Assembly: GCF_001428525.1 (NCBI RefSeq)
Contig: NZ_LMHW01000001.1
Coordinates: 551,883 to 615,882 of the forward strand
Length of the DNA: 64,000 nucleotides
Reading direction: 5' to 3'
From: Flavobacterium sp. Root186
Lineage (GTDB): Bacteria; Bacteroidota; Bacteroidia; Flavobacteriales; Flavobacteriaceae
Of the stretch, positions 8,277 through 16,832 are shown piece by piece. Under the pieces are notes generated by a model that was given only the letters and a program-made list of their open reading frames with translations, ran no database searches and was not told the DNA's origin. Position 1 is the stretch's first letter, and every line of letters begins with the position of its first letter. Both the position numbers and the translations under genes were made by a program.

Positions 8277-8948
8277 TTAACACAAATAAGGCTGTTCAAG
8301 GTTCACTTTTAAATGATTGATAACTTTGATTACTCCCGGCGTTTTATACGCAATCCTTTCAGCTTCCTCTTTTTGAAAAATTGACCCAACGATTCCAGAT
8401 AACTGTACAGTTGCACCAGCAACCTCAACATCGATCTCATCTGTATCAAACGCCCAATGTCTTTGTAATGCCTTTTCCAGTAATTCTTTCTCTACCTCAT
8501 CATATACTTCTCTTTTAAGTTTAATGTTATTGGTGACTTCCCTTACTCCCTTCTGGTTTCTAATTAATTCCAGAGCGAGCTCTCTTTGAAAATTCCATGG
8601 TAAAATACCTTCTGCAGTTACACAGCCTTTTTCTACAATGATACCAACCGTATTTTGCGGAACGACCTGATTCTCTTTCAATTTTGTGACAATTTGAGTT
8701 GCAATTTCCTGATCAGTGGTATAGGAAGTTTTTTCAAGTATAACCTGAATTTCATCTACAATTGCTGCCACACCTTTAATTTTTTTTGCAGCATGCAGGA
8801 CTTCTGTTTTTTTAACAAGCATGTCAACATTTCCTGTTAAGGTAACTACACCTTCTTTTACAATAACTCCAATCTCGGCTGCATGCAGCAAAGGCTCGAA
8901 TTTGAGCGCTTCCTGAATTTCTCTTTGCAAAATATCATTACTTTTCAT
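8277..8948 (-). CDS. triple-BON-domain protein, paralog 2
   Basis: The 223-residue protein has three BON domains at about 3-72, 77-147 and 149-216, with motifs such as IVKEGVVTLTGNVD and VAGATVQLSGIVGS. It has the same length and layout as the proteins at 4148-4816 and 8975-9634. It sits 26 bases downstream of the third paralog and 20 bases upstream of the LOG gene, so the three minus-strand genes probably form one operon. No signal peptide is seen. A role in envelope or osmotic stress is inferred from OsmY. Confidence 0.85.
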   Translation of the reverse strand: MKSNDILQREIQEALKFEPLLHAAEIGVIVKEGVVTLTGNVDMLVKKTEVLHAAKKIKGVAAIVDEIQVILEKTSYTTDQEIATQIVTKLKENQVVPQNTVGIIVEKGCVTAEGILPWNFQRELALELIRNQKGVREVTNNIKLKREVYDEVEKELLEKALQRHWAFDTDEIDVEVAGATVQLSGIVGSIFQKEEAERIAYKTPGVIKVINHLKVNLEQPYLC

Positions 8949-8974
8949 ATTTTTTTATTTAAGGTTTGCATAAA

Positions 8975-9634
8975 TCAATCAAATTCGACTAAAAGCTCAT
9001 TATCTACATACCATACACCAGGTGTATTCCATGCAATTTTTTCTGCTTCCTCTTTCTGAAATAGTGAACTCACAATACCACTGAGAGTAATAGTCTTATT
9101 ATCGACTCTAACTCGTATATTATCAATATCAAGCAACCAGCTGCGACGAAGTGCTTTTTCAACGAACTCCTTTTCTACTTCATTTTTTATTTCGGCCTCA
9201 ATTTTTATTTTATCAATTACTCCCCTAACACCTTCTAAATAACGAATAGCATTCTCTGCTGCTTTTCTTTGAAAATTCCAGTGCAAAATCCCTTCAAGTG
9301 TTACCCATCCATTCTCTACTGTTACTTTGAGCAGATGGTCAGGAACGGCCCAGTTTTCACGCAATACCTTAACAACTGATGCAGCTATATCGGTATCACT
9401 TTTAATTGCTGAAAAATACAGATCAACTTTTACATCGTCGACAACTGCTTTTACACCAGCAATATTTTTAACAGTTTGCTCCGCCTCTTTTTTCTGCGTA
9501 TAATTATCTACCGTACCTCCAAGGGTTACAATACCATCATTAACGCTAACATCTATGTCGTTAGAATTTAAAATAGGCTCCCATTTGATCGCTTCTTTTA
9601 CTTCTTTAAGTAAAACATCATTATTTTTTTTCAT
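8975..9634 (-). CDS. triple-BON-domain protein, paralog 3
   Basis: The 219-residue protein again has three BON repeats, at about 5-73, 80-147 and 150-217. Examples are VSVNDGIVTLGGTVDNYTQK and VENGWVTLEGILHWNFQRKA. The second repeat shares the unusual 'GWVTLEG.-.WN.Q..AA' stretch with the plus-strand paralog, so those two are probably the closer pair. It is the first gene of a minus-strand operon with the second BON gene and the LOG gene. Its upstream region carries two TGAT-N4-(A/G)TCA palindromes. Confidence 0.85.
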   Translation of the reverse strand: MKKNNDVLLKEVKEAIKWEPILNSNDIDVSVNDGIVTLGGTVDNYTQKKEAEQTVKNIAGVKAVVDDVKVDLYFSAIKSDTDIAASVVKVLRENWAVPDHLLKVTVENGWVTLEGILHWNFQRKAAENAIRYLEGVRGVIDKIKIEAEIKNEVEKEFVEKALRRSWLLDIDNIRVRVDNKTITLSGIVSSLFQKEEAEKIAWNTPGVWYVDNELLVEFD

Positions 9635-9731
9635 GGCAAAAAAATTTAAAAATTATAGCTTTGAATGATAATAAACAAAGCATTATCCTTTTTTATAGTT
9701 AGGTAAAATTCAAAAAAGCAGATTGGAAAAC

Positions 9732-9771
9732 AAATGATCCCCATCAATCTCAAAAGTGATGTAAGTCATTA
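9732..9771. promoter_or_regulatory. two Crp/FNR-type palindromes in a divergent promoter region
   Basis: The 319-base gap between the BON gene and the thioredoxin-like gene holds AAATGATCCCCATCAATC (9732-9749) and AAGTGATGTAAGTCATTA (9754-9771). Both have TGAT-N4-(A/G)TCA cores, like the site at 3408-3425. A TAnnTTTG-like box, TACATTTA (9792-9799), lies downstream of the second site on the plus strand. The site would then be centred about 40 bases upstream of the inferred start of transcription, the usual place for a class II activator. The rest of the gap shows nothing else. Confidence 0.45.
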
Positions 9772-9953
9772 TACGTAAATAAGAGATTTAATACATTTAC
9801 CCGAAGAAGTAAGACAATATTAAAAATGAATTGAACACCTTAAAAAGATTTGTTTTCTCGTCCAGTAAAAATTAATCTAATCTTAAGCAAATAAAAAAAA
9901 TAAGATATACAACAATTCGTTATTTCGTAAAGACCTTAAAAACAAATATTAAA

Positions 9954-10388
9954 ATGAAACTAATTACCTTGTTTCTTTTATTGACAGTACTTCCTATAAA
10001 TTGGGAACCTGACTTTAACAATGCAAAAAAAATTGCAAAGGAAAAACACGAACTGATTCTGCTCAATTTTTCCGGATCAGATTGGTGTGGTCCATGTATT
10101 GTTCTTCGCAGGGATTATTTAGAGAGCAAGGTATTTAGTGATATGGCGAACTCAAATTTAGTATTGGTAAATGCTGATTTTCCTAGAAAGAAGAAAAATA
10201 TTGGTACACCAGAACAAGTAAAACGTAATGAAGATTTAGCCGAAATTTATAACAAAGAAGGAAGTTTTCCTCTTACCCTTCTTCTGGATGCCGACGGAAA
10301 AGTTATCAAAACCTGGCACGGCAAACCTGAAACTACACCCGAGCAATGGACTGCAGAAATAAAAGCAATCTGTGATAGCAAAAAGTAA
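9954..10388 (+). CDS. thioredoxin-fold protein
   Basis: The 144-residue protein has a short hydrophobic N-terminus (MKLITLFLLLTVLPINW) that probably works as a signal peptide or anchor. A thioredoxin fold follows with NFSGSDWCGPCIVLRR near residues 38-53. The CGPC pair is the redox-active site. The cis-Pro region (EGSFPLTLLLDADGKVI) is present. It should act as a disulfide oxidoreductase in the periplasm. It overlaps the ApbE gene by 17 bases and heads a four-gene operon with ApbE, a DUF4266 lipoprotein and DUF3570. Confidence 0.85.
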   Translation: MKLITLFLLLTVLPINWEPDFNNAKKIAKEKHELILLNFSGSDWCGPCIVLRRDYLESKVFSDMANSNLVLVNADFPRKKKNIGTPEQVKRNEDLAEIYNKEGSFPLTLLLDADGKVIKTWHGKPETTPEQWTAEIKAICDSKK

Positions 10389-11322
10389 CATATTAAAAAA
10401 TCAAAAATATTCGCAATCCCTAAAACTCATGGGAAACAACTTTACTATTACAGTTGTAGCAGGAAATGAGAAAACAGGAAATGAGAATATCAATCTTGCC
10501 ATTGAAGAAATCAGAAGGATCGAAAAACTGTTCACTACTTATAAAGAGGACAGTCAAACCAATCTGATAAATCAAAATGCAGGAATTCAGCCTGTCAAAG
10601 TAGATCCGGAGGTTTTTAATCTTATTGAAAGAGCTACAGGAATTTCGAAAATTACACAAGGTGCCTTTGATATTTCGTATGGAAGTCTTGATAAAAGTCT
10701 GTGGAATTTTGACAAAACAATGACCAGTCTTCCTGACCCTCAGACAGCAAAAAAAATGATCCACCTTATTGATTACCGAAATATTATTCTTGACAAAGAA
10801 AACACAACGGTATTTTTAAAAGAAAAAGGAATGCGGATTGGTTTTGGAGGTATCGGAAAAGGATATGCGGCAGAAATGGCAAAACAGCTGTTATTAAAAA
10901 ACAATGTTCAAAGTGGCATTATTAATGCAAGTGGCGATCTTTCAGCCTGGGGATTACAGCCAAATGGTACTAAATGGACTATTGGAGTGGCTGATCCTAA
11001 TTCTCCAAATGCAGCATTCTCTTATATGGAAATATCCAACAAGGCAGTGGCTACTTCAGGAAATTACGAAAAGTTTATCACAATCAACGGAAAAAAATAT
11101 TCGCATACCATTGATCCAAAAACTGGGCTGCCAATAACCGGAATAAAAAGCGTGACCATTATCGCTTCAAACGCTGAATTTGCTGATGCAATGGCCACTC
11201 CAATAGCGGTTATGGGAATTAAAGCCGGACTGTTTCTAATTGACCAGATTCCGGATCTATACTGTATTATAATTGATGACAACAACAAAATTTACACTTC
11301 AAAAAACATTAACCTAAAATGA
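10372..11322 (+). CDS. apbE: ApbE-family FAD:protein FMN transferase
   Basis: The 316-residue protein matches ApbE throughout: LMGNNFTITVVAG near the start, GFGGIGKGYAAEMAKQ at about 160, IINASGDLSAWG at about 183, and HTIDPKTGLPITG near 245 followed by ASNAEFADAMATPIAVMG. ApbE moves FMN from FAD to a Thr or Ser of target proteins outside the cytoplasm, using Mg2+. The start is a GTG at 10372 inside the end of the thioredoxin gene. The next Met (10429) falls inside the conserved 'lMG' strand, so the earlier start is needed. No clear signal peptide or lipobox is seen, which is unusual for an exported ApbE. Confidence 0.9.
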   Translation: MIAKSNILKNQKYSQSLKLMGNNFTITVVAGNEKTGNENINLAIEEIRRIEKLFTTYKEDSQTNLINQNAGIQPVKVDPEVFNLIERATGISKITQGAFDISYGSLDKSLWNFDKTMTSLPDPQTAKKMIHLIDYRNIILDKENTTVFLKEKGMRIGFGGIGKGYAAEMAKQLLLKNNVQSGIINASGDLSAWGLQPNGTKWTIGVADPNSPNAAFSYMEISNKAVATSGNYEKFITINGKKYSHTIDPKTGLPITGIKSVTIIASNAEFADAMATPIAVMGIKAGLFLIDQIPDLYCIIIDDNNKIYTSKNINLK

Positions 11323-11552
11323 AAAAGCCAAAGCAAAAAAATCTCGTACTATTCTGCAGCATTGCTTTTATCGGCATATCGTTCTCTTCCTGCACTTCGG
11401 TAAAGGAATATCAGAAAGGAAAAATCAACGATTCTGAAATGGTGCTTTCTAATAGAAAAATAGAAAAGACAGAACTCAGTTTTCAATCCTACCGAGAAGG
11501 AGCTTCCGGAGCAAACGCAGGAAAAAGCGGTGGTGGCTGCGGTTGTAACTAA
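11319..11552 (+). CDS. DUF4266 lipoprotein
   Basis: The 77-residue protein has a lipoprotein signal ending ISFSSC, with Cys at about residue 25. It then has the DUF4266 core (VKEYQKGKINDSEMVLS) and a Gly-rich end, EGASGANAGKSGGGCGCN. It overlaps the ApbE stop by 4 bases (ATGA), which suggests translational coupling. The mature form is about 50 residues and probably outer-membrane anchored. The EGASGA segment faintly resembles flavinylation motifs (S-G-A-T/S) but has Asn where the acceptor Thr/Ser would be. A direct role as ApbE target is only a guess. Confidence 0.8.
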   Translation: MKKPKQKNLVLFCSIAFIGISFSSCTSVKEYQKGKINDSEMVLSNRKIEKTELSFQSYREGASGANAGKSGGGCGCN

Positions 11553-11569
11553 TTTTCATACGATCAAAA

Positions 11570-12754
11570 ATGAAAAGAATATTCATTACAGGATTTGCTT
11601 TATTGGCACTTTTTCAGTTAAGAGCACAAAATATCCCTGCTGATTCTACCAGTTATAAAAGCAAAAAATTAAAACTTGAAGAAGTAAATTTAGTATCAAG
11701 TTACTACAGTCAGGATGGAAATAATTCTGCCGTTACCGGAGGAATTGGAACGGAACATTTAACTGATATAGCAACTACTATAGACGTTAAATTGGTAAAA
11801 TATGGCCAAACCGGAATCAAGCACACTTTTGACATCGAAGCAGGAATTGACCATTATACATCTGCCTCTTCAGATATGATTGATTTGAGTGCCAATTCAT
11901 CAGCATCAAGTGCAGACAATCGCTTTTATCCATCACTAACTTACTTCAGAGAAAATGAAGAAAAAGGAAGAACATTGGGAATTGGTGTTTCATCATCAAC
12001 TGAATTTGACTATCAGTCTTTTGGAGGTAATATTAGCTTCTCACAAAAAACAACAGACAGAAATGGAGAATTTACGGCTAAGTTTCAAACCTTTATCGAT
12101 CAGTTAAAACTAATTGAACCTGTTGAACTTCGTCCGCCCGGAAGCGAAGGATATGACAGTGCCAACCGAAATACTTTTGCAGGAACTTTAAGTTATTCTC
12201 AGGTTGTAAACAAAAATCTTCAGGTAATGCTTATAGGTGATGTTATCAGCCAAAACGGATATTTAAGCCTTCCTTTTCACAGGGTTTATTTTGCAGACGG
12301 CACTGTTCATCAGGAAAAAATGCCCGATACCAGACTTAAAATTCCACTGGGAATCAGAGCCAGTTATTTTTTCGGAGATAATGTAATTATTCGCGCCTAT
12401 TACAGATATTATACGGATGACTGGAGCTTAAAAGCACATACTGCTGATCTTGAAATTCCTGTGAAATTAACACAGGCATTTTCAGTGAGTCCATTTTACA
12501 GATATTACACCCAGACAGGAACGAAATATTTTAAACCATACGGGGAACATACTGCAGCTGATGAATACTACACCAGCAACTATGATTTATCGAAATTTGA
12601 CAGCAGTTTCTTTGGAATGGGAATGAAATTCACTCCCCTTAATGGAATTTTTGGTCTTAAGCACTGGAATACCCTGGAGATACGTTACGGTCATTATACC
12701 AGAACTACAAATATGATTTCGGATATTATTAGCATTAATATTAAGTATAAATAA
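11570..12754 (+). CDS. DUF3570 outer-membrane beta-barrel protein
   Basis: The 394-residue product has a signal peptide (MKRIFITGFALLALFQLRAQ). It then has many alternating beta strands with aromatic residues, such as YRYYTDDWSLKAHTADLEIP and RYGHYTRTTNMIS, as in outer-membrane barrels. The DUF3570 family is typically found next to ApbE and DUF4266 in Bacteroidota. It lies 17 bases after DUF4266. A terminator follows, so it ends the operon. I infer that the barrel works with the redox or flavin proteins encoded before it. Confidence 0.82.
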   Translation: MKRIFITGFALLALFQLRAQNIPADSTSYKSKKLKLEEVNLVSSYYSQDGNNSAVTGGIGTEHLTDIATTIDVKLVKYGQTGIKHTFDIEAGIDHYTSASSDMIDLSANSSASSADNRFYPSLTYFRENEEKGRTLGIGVSSSTEFDYQSFGGNISFSQKTTDRNGEFTAKFQTFIDQLKLIEPVELRPPGSEGYDSANRNTFAGTLSYSQVVNKNLQVMLIGDVISQNGYLSLPFHRVYFADGTVHQEKMPDTRLKIPLGIRASYFFGDNVIIRAYYRYYTDDWSLKAHTADLEIPVKLTQAFSVSPFYRYYTQTGTKYFKPYGEHTAADEYYTSNYDLSKFDSSFFGMGMKFTPLNGIFGLKHWNTLEIRYGHYTRTTNMISDIISINIKYK

Positions 12755-12784
12755 TTTCTAATATTTACAAACAGTTCTAACTTA

Positions 12785-12826
12785 CCCCCCCCCTAAAGCC
12801 TTGTGTTTTAAGGGGGTTTTATTTTA
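12785..12826 (+). terminator. intrinsic terminator after the DUF3570 gene
   Basis: A run of nine C followed by TAAA pairs with TTTTAAGGGGG (12806-12816) across a short loop, and a T-rich tract follows. This is a G+C-rich stem in a very AT-rich gap and should end the ApbE operon. Confidence 0.8.
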
Positions 12827-12903
12827 TTATAAGATTATAGGTAGCGAAACATTTATAAAAAATATTAAAATTTAGCAGATATTTTTTGCTTATTAAATGT
12901 ATT

Positions 12904-12921
12904 ATCGTAATATTGCAATAT
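12904..12921. promoter_or_regulatory. candidate ArsR operator
   Basis: ATCGTAATATTGCAATAT is an imperfect inverted repeat around AATATT, 12 bases upstream of the preferred arsR start. Its layout and location match the operators of ArsR/SmtB repressors, which cover their own promoter. Autoregulation relieved by arsenite is the expected mode. Confidence 0.5.
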
Positions 12922-12933
12922 AAACATAAAACA

Positions 12934-13266
12934 ATGGGAGCAACAAAAACAGATCACTTTACAGACAGCCAGAATGAACTGGCAGTTTTAGCCAAGGCAC
13001 TAGGCCATCCTGCGCGTATTGCTATTATGGAATATTTATTAAAAGTAGATGCATGCATCTGCGGAGATATTGTAAATGAACTTCCTCTTTCACAGCCTAC
13101 GGTTTCACAGCATCTTAAAGAATTAAAAAATGCCGGCTTAATCAAAGGAAGTATTGAAGGAAATTCTATCTGCTACTGTATCAATGAACCTGGACTGCAA
13201 AAGATAAAAGGGTTCTTTGAGCATATATCAAATCATCTTGCTAAAAAGAGAAATGAATGCTGTTAA
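12934..13266 (+). CDS. arsR: ArsR-family metalloregulatory repressor
   Basis: The 110-residue form starting at 12934 is [20 protein letters not shown], followed by a winged helix-turn-helix ([33 protein letters not shown]). A TTG further upstream extends the frame, but those residues fall within the promoter region. [10 protein letters not shown] holds a Cys-x-Cys at the place where classical ArsR proteins bind As(III) (ELCVCDL). NECC at the C-terminus adds two more Cys. It heads the arsenic operon and probably represses it. Confidence 0.9.
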   Translation: MGATKTDHFTDSQNELAVLAKALGHPARIAIMEYLLKVDACICGDIVNELPLSQPTVSQHLKELKNAGLIKGSIEGNSICYCINEPGLQKIKGFFEHISNHLAKKRNECC

Positions 13267-13276
13267 TCTACAAGAT

Positions 13277-13762
13277 ATGGAAATTAGAAAACTTACACCT
13301 GAAGACTGGCAGCAGGTAGAATTAATCTACCAAAAAGGAATAGACACTGGCAACGCTACTTTTCAAACCAGCACTCCTTCATGGGAGTACTGGGACAATT
13401 CACATCTTAAATCCTGCAGAATTGTGGTGGAAAATGATCGTCATATAATCGGCTGGGCAGCTCTTACCCCTGTCTCTTCCCGATGTGTTTATGCAGGAGT
13501 TGGAGAAGTAAGTGTATATGTTGATCCCGCACATTCAGGAAAAGGAATTGGTCTAATTCTTTTAAATGAGCTTGTGAAGCAAAGTGAAGCAGAAGGCATC
13601 TGGACACTTCAGGCAGGAATCTTTCCTGAGAATACCGCAAGTCTTCGCATTCACGAAAAAGCAGGATTCAGGATACTTGGGATAAGGGAAAAAATTGGAA
13701 AACAAAATGGTATCTGGAGAGATACCGCCCTCCTTGAAAGAAGAAGTCCCCTAATCATTTAA
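13277..13762 (+). CDS. GNAT N-acetyltransferase, ArsN1/PAT-like
   Basis: The 161-residue protein starts MEIRKLTPEDWQQVELIYQK and has the phosphinothricin-acetyltransferase pattern: DTGNATFQTSTPSW near residue 24, EVSVYVDPAHSGKGIGLILL for acetyl-CoA binding near 85, and NTASLRIHEKAGF near 122. In arsenic operons this subfamily is ArsN1, which acetylates the amino group of arsinothricin. The related PAT/Bar enzymes act on phosphinothricin. An earlier in-frame ATG at 13253 would overlap arsR. I prefer 13277 because the family normally begins at 'IR.. ..D'. It lies between arsR and DUF6428. Confidence 0.8.
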   Translation: MEIRKLTPEDWQQVELIYQKGIDTGNATFQTSTPSWEYWDNSHLKSCRIVVENDRHIIGWAALTPVSSRCVYAGVGEVSVYVDPAHSGKGIGLILLNELVKQSEAEGIWTLQAGIFPENTASLRIHEKAGFRILGIREKIGKQNGIWRDTALLERRSPLII

Positions 13763-13808
13763 CAGTCATTATAGAATCACAAATTAGTTTAACTAAACAT
13801 AAAAAATT

Positions 13809-14282
13809 ATGAAACTTTCAGAAATTAAAGAAGTGTTAAAAACAGTTGAGGCTGTAAATTTTGAACTGCCAAACGGAAATTTTGTTCCGGAATATTTCCA
13901 TGTAACAGAAGTGGGCCTGATTACTAAAAACTTTATTGACTGCGGCGGAACAGTACGAAAAGAAACAGTTGTAAATTTTCAGCTTTGGGATGCCAATGAT
14001 TATGAACACAGGCTTAAACCCCAAAAACTGATTCATATTATTGAACTTTCAGAAAAGGTTTTAGGTATTGAAGATCATGAAATTGAAGTTGAATATCAGG
14101 ATACAACAATTGGTAAATATGATCTTGATTTTAATGGCAAAAACTTTATTCTTTTAAATAAACAGACTGCATGTTTAGCTCAGGAACAATGCGGAATACA
14201 GTCAGATAAATCAAGAGTACAATTATCTCAGTTAAATACTGATAGTGCAAATTCATGTGCACCCGGATCAGGTTGCTGCTAA
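13809..14282 (+). CDS. DUF6428 protein of the arsenic operon
   Basis: The 157-residue protein begins MKLSEIKEVLKTVEAVNFEL and includes PEYFHVTEVGLITKNFIDCGG and VNFQLWDANDYEHRLKP, the hallmarks of DUF6428. It ends in a Cys-rich tail (CLAQEQCG, then CAPGSGCC). No enzyme function is known. The constant position between arsR and the phosphatase in Bacteroidota, together with the five Cys of the tail region, suggests handling of As(III) or of the thiol partner of the reductase. That is inference. Confidence 0.75.
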   Translation: MKLSEIKEVLKTVEAVNFELPNGNFVPEYFHVTEVGLITKNFIDCGGTVRKETVVNFQLWDANDYEHRLKPQKLIHIIELSEKVLGIEDHEIEVEYQDTTIGKYDLDFNGKNFILLNKQTACLAQEQCGIQSDKSRVQLSQLNTDSANSCAPGSGCC

Positions 14283-14328
14283 TTTTTAATAACAATTAAA
14301 CACCTATTATAAATACCAAACAAAAACT

Positions 14329-14943
14329 ATGTTATTTACTGAAATAAAAAATACCACGAGCTCATTTGATTTTAATCAGATTTCAGAAGAACGTAAAACT
14401 ATCCTGCAGCCTTTAGTGGATTATATCCAAAAAAAAGCCGACAACAAACTGCCCATTAGACTTAATCTTATCTGTACGCATAATTCCAGAAGAAGCCACT
14501 TGTCTCAGGTCTGGGCACAGACTGCTGCTGCACAATATAATGTGCAGAATGTATCGTGTTACTCAGGCGGTACTGAAGCTACTGCCCTATTTCCGATGGT
14601 AGCTCAATCTCTGCAAGACTCTGGATTTAAAGTTAAAACTATTTCAGAAGGCCAGAATCCTGTCTATTCCATAAAATTTTCAGCAAATGAACTCCCTGTT
14701 ATCGGTTTTTCTAAAACCTATGACGATGATTTTAATCCCGAAAGTGAATTTGCTGCTATAATGACCTGTTCACAGGCTGATGGAGGCTGTCCTTTTATTG
14801 CAGGTGCCGAAAAGCGCGTACCAATTACTTTTGAAGACCCAAAGGTATCAGACGGTACGCCGCAGCAAAAAGAAGTTTATCTGGAGCGAAGCCTTCAGAT
14901 TGGGACTGAAATGTTTTATGTATTCTCACAAATCAAACAATAA
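14329..14943 (+). CDS. arsenate reductase-like low-molecular-weight phosphatase
   Basis: The 204-residue protein has the low-molecular-weight phosphatase loop [19 protein letters not shown] near residues 46-65, a Cys-x5-Arg signature. The later segment [16 protein letters not shown] leads to [14 protein letters not shown]. It is longer than plain ArsC (about 140 residues) and matches the Bacteroidota 'protein-tyrosine-phosphatase' form found in ars operons. It probably reduces arsenate to arsenite for export. It is 46 bases after DUF6428 and 2 bases before ACR3. Confidence 0.82.
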   Translation: MLFTEIKNTTSSFDFNQISEERKTILQPLVDYIQKKADNKLPIRLNLICTHNSRRSHLSQVWAQTAAAQYNVQNVSCYSGGTEATALFPMVAQSLQDSGFKVKTISEGQNPVYSIKFSANELPVIGFSKTYDDDFNPESEFAAIMTCSQADGGCPFIAGAEKRVPITFEDPKVSDGTPQQKEVYLERSLQIGTEMFYVFSQIKQ

Positions 14944-14945
14944 AA

Positions 14946-16010
14946 ATGTCAGTAAATAACTGTGCGCCTGCCGCAGGACGCAAAAAATTAGGTTTTCTGG
15001 ATCGGTTTTTAACACTCTGGATTTTCCTTGCCATGGCCCTTGGCGTGGCAATAGGATATTTTATTCCGTCCAGCGGTAACTTCATCAATTCATTCTCAAG
15101 CGGGACAACTAATATTCCTTTGGCTATTGGACTTATTCTTATGATGTACCCGCCGCTTGCCAAAGTGAAATACGAGCAAATGGGACAGGTTTTTAGAAAC
15201 ACAAAAATCCTGGGAGCTTCTTTATTTTTAAATTGGGTTGTTGGACCAATTTTAATGTTTTTACTAGCTTTGCTTTTTTTAAATGGCTATCCTGAATATA
15301 TGATCGGTGTCGTTCTGATAGGTCTGGCTCGATGTATTGCAATGGTTGTGGTTTGGAATGATCTGGCAGATGGAAACAGGGAATATGCTGCAGGCCTTAT
15401 TGCACTTAATAGCATTTTTCAGGTTCTGCTTTACAGTGTATATGCATATATTTTCATAACTGTTCTTCCTCCCTACTTTGGTTATAATGGATTTGAAGTT
15501 AACATAAGCATTGGCCAGATTGCTGAGAGTGTTGGTATATATTTAGGAATTCCTTTTGCTCTTGGAATCATAAGCCGTTATGCTCTAATTGCAATTAAAG
15601 GAACCGAATGGTTTGAAACTAAATATGTACCATTTATTTCTCCTATTACCCTTATATCATTGCTTTTTACCATCATAGTGATGTTCAGCCTTAAAGGGGA
15701 GCTTATTGTCCAGATTCCTATGGATGTTGTTCGTATCGCAGTTCCATTGGTAATATACTTTACCATCATGTTTATCATCAGCTTCTTTGTTGGAAAATAT
15801 TTCGGTGCTGACTATTCAAAAGCAGCTGCAATAGCTTTTACCGCCACAGGAAACAATTTCGAACTTGCCATTGCAGTGGCAATTGGTGTGTTTGGAATAA
15901 ACAGCGGTCAGGCATTTGCAGGAGTTATCGGGCCATTGGTAGAAGTACCGGCGCTTATTGCACTGGTTAACGTTGCTTTCTGGTTGAAGAAGAAATACTT
16001 TGCAAAATAA
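14946..16010 (+). CDS. acr3: ACR3-family arsenite efflux permease
   Basis: The 354-residue protein has about ten membrane segments and the ACR3 motifs: [38 protein letters not shown] with the key Cys of the fourth membrane segment, and [24 protein letters not shown]3 exports As(OH)3/AsO2- driven by the proton gradient. It follows the phosphatase by 2 bases and is the last gene of the ars operon. No clear hairpin follows at once. Confidence 0.93.
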   Translation: MSVNNCAPAAGRKKLGFLDRFLTLWIFLAMALGVAIGYFIPSSGNFINSFSSGTTNIPLAIGLILMMYPPLAKVKYEQMGQVFRNTKILGASLFLNWVVGPILMFLLALLFLNGYPEYMIGVVLIGLARCIAMVVVWNDLADGNREYAAGLIALNSIFQVLLYSVYAYIFITVLPPYFGYNGFEVNISIGQIAESVGIYLGIPFALGIISRYALIAIKGTEWFETKYVPFISPITLISLLFTIIVMFSLKGELIVQIPMDVVRIAVPLVIYFTIMFIISFFVGKYFGADYSKAAAIAFTATGNNFELAIAVAIGVFGINSGQAFAGVIGPLVEVPALIALVNVAFWLKKKYFAK

Positions 16011-16707
16011 CCTAAGGACCAACATGCAATTAATTTAGAAAATTTGTAACTAATCTAATAAATACTTTAAGACCTTTTTTTACCATAAAAATTTAGTTTA
16101 TATTTTTCTTCAATTCTTTTTAATGATACAGTTTTTTTCTATTATTTAATATAAAACTATATTTTTTCTTTTCAAACAATAACGAATTATGATACTCATT
16201 TTAAACTAGTTAAACATTCAACATTTTCAAAAACACTAAAATTCCGTGGCAGAATCGTGGCCCAGTAGTTTTGGAATGAATACCTTTTATGCCACAAAAA
16301 GGCGGTTTTTTGGAAATATTTCAAAGTGGAAGTTTTGTGGCAGAATCGTGGCGCATAACTCTTTAAGTTGGTACCTTTTTTGCAATTAAAAGTTAAGATT
16401 GACTGTAGAAATCAATTATTATAAATTTTGACATTAAAATGAGACTTCTTTCGTACTTCATAAAATTCAGATCAATGTTACTTGGGATTTTTAAACGATT
16501 GATTAAAGGAGTTTAGAATCACATATTTTTAATATATTTGTACTACAAAAAAAGGATAATATTATTTCCCTTTAATTCGTTAGTATTTAAAATTTCGTGA
16601 ATGATTTAATATTAAAGTAGAAAAAATTTGAATTTGGGTGCAGAATCGGTGCACTTTGGGCAAAGACATTTTATAAAACCTAGTATAGACAGGACTTCAG
16701 CGATAAA

Positions 16708-16729
16708 GTTCGAATCCTGCTCTCCCCAC
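16708..16729 (+). other. tRNA 3'-end fragment, attachment-site-like
   Basis: GTTCGAATCCTGCTCTCCCC is followed by AC. It looks like a T-loop, 3' T-stem and 3' acceptor strand of a tRNA. The bases upstream cannot form the 5' T-stem (GCAGG would be needed), and no anticodon or D arm is present, so this is not a tRNA gene. Such fragments are left where an element integrates into a tRNA 3' end. The parent tRNA is not in the window. Confidence 0.55.
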
Positions 16730-16793
16730 GGAAAGGGTAAAAGAAGTAAAAGGTCACTTTTTCAATCTTTTCAAAACCCATAAAAAAGTGATA

Positions 16794-16832
16794 AAACCTG
16801 CAAATCCTAGGATTCGCAGGTTTTTTCTTTTT
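16794..16832 (+). terminator. strong hairpin after the tRNA fragment
   Basis: AAAACCTGCAAATCC pairs with GGATTCGCAGGTTTT, with one mismatch and a 2-base TA loop. TTTTTTCTTTTT runs through and beyond the right arm. It has the form of an intrinsic terminator on the plus strand, although no intact gene precedes it. It may have ended transcription of a lost tRNA or element gene. Confidence 0.75.

Noticed and set aside
16681..16729. Complete tRNA gene
   Set aside because: Only the T-loop and 3' acceptor part is present. The 5' T-stem does not pair and no anticodon arm can be drawn.
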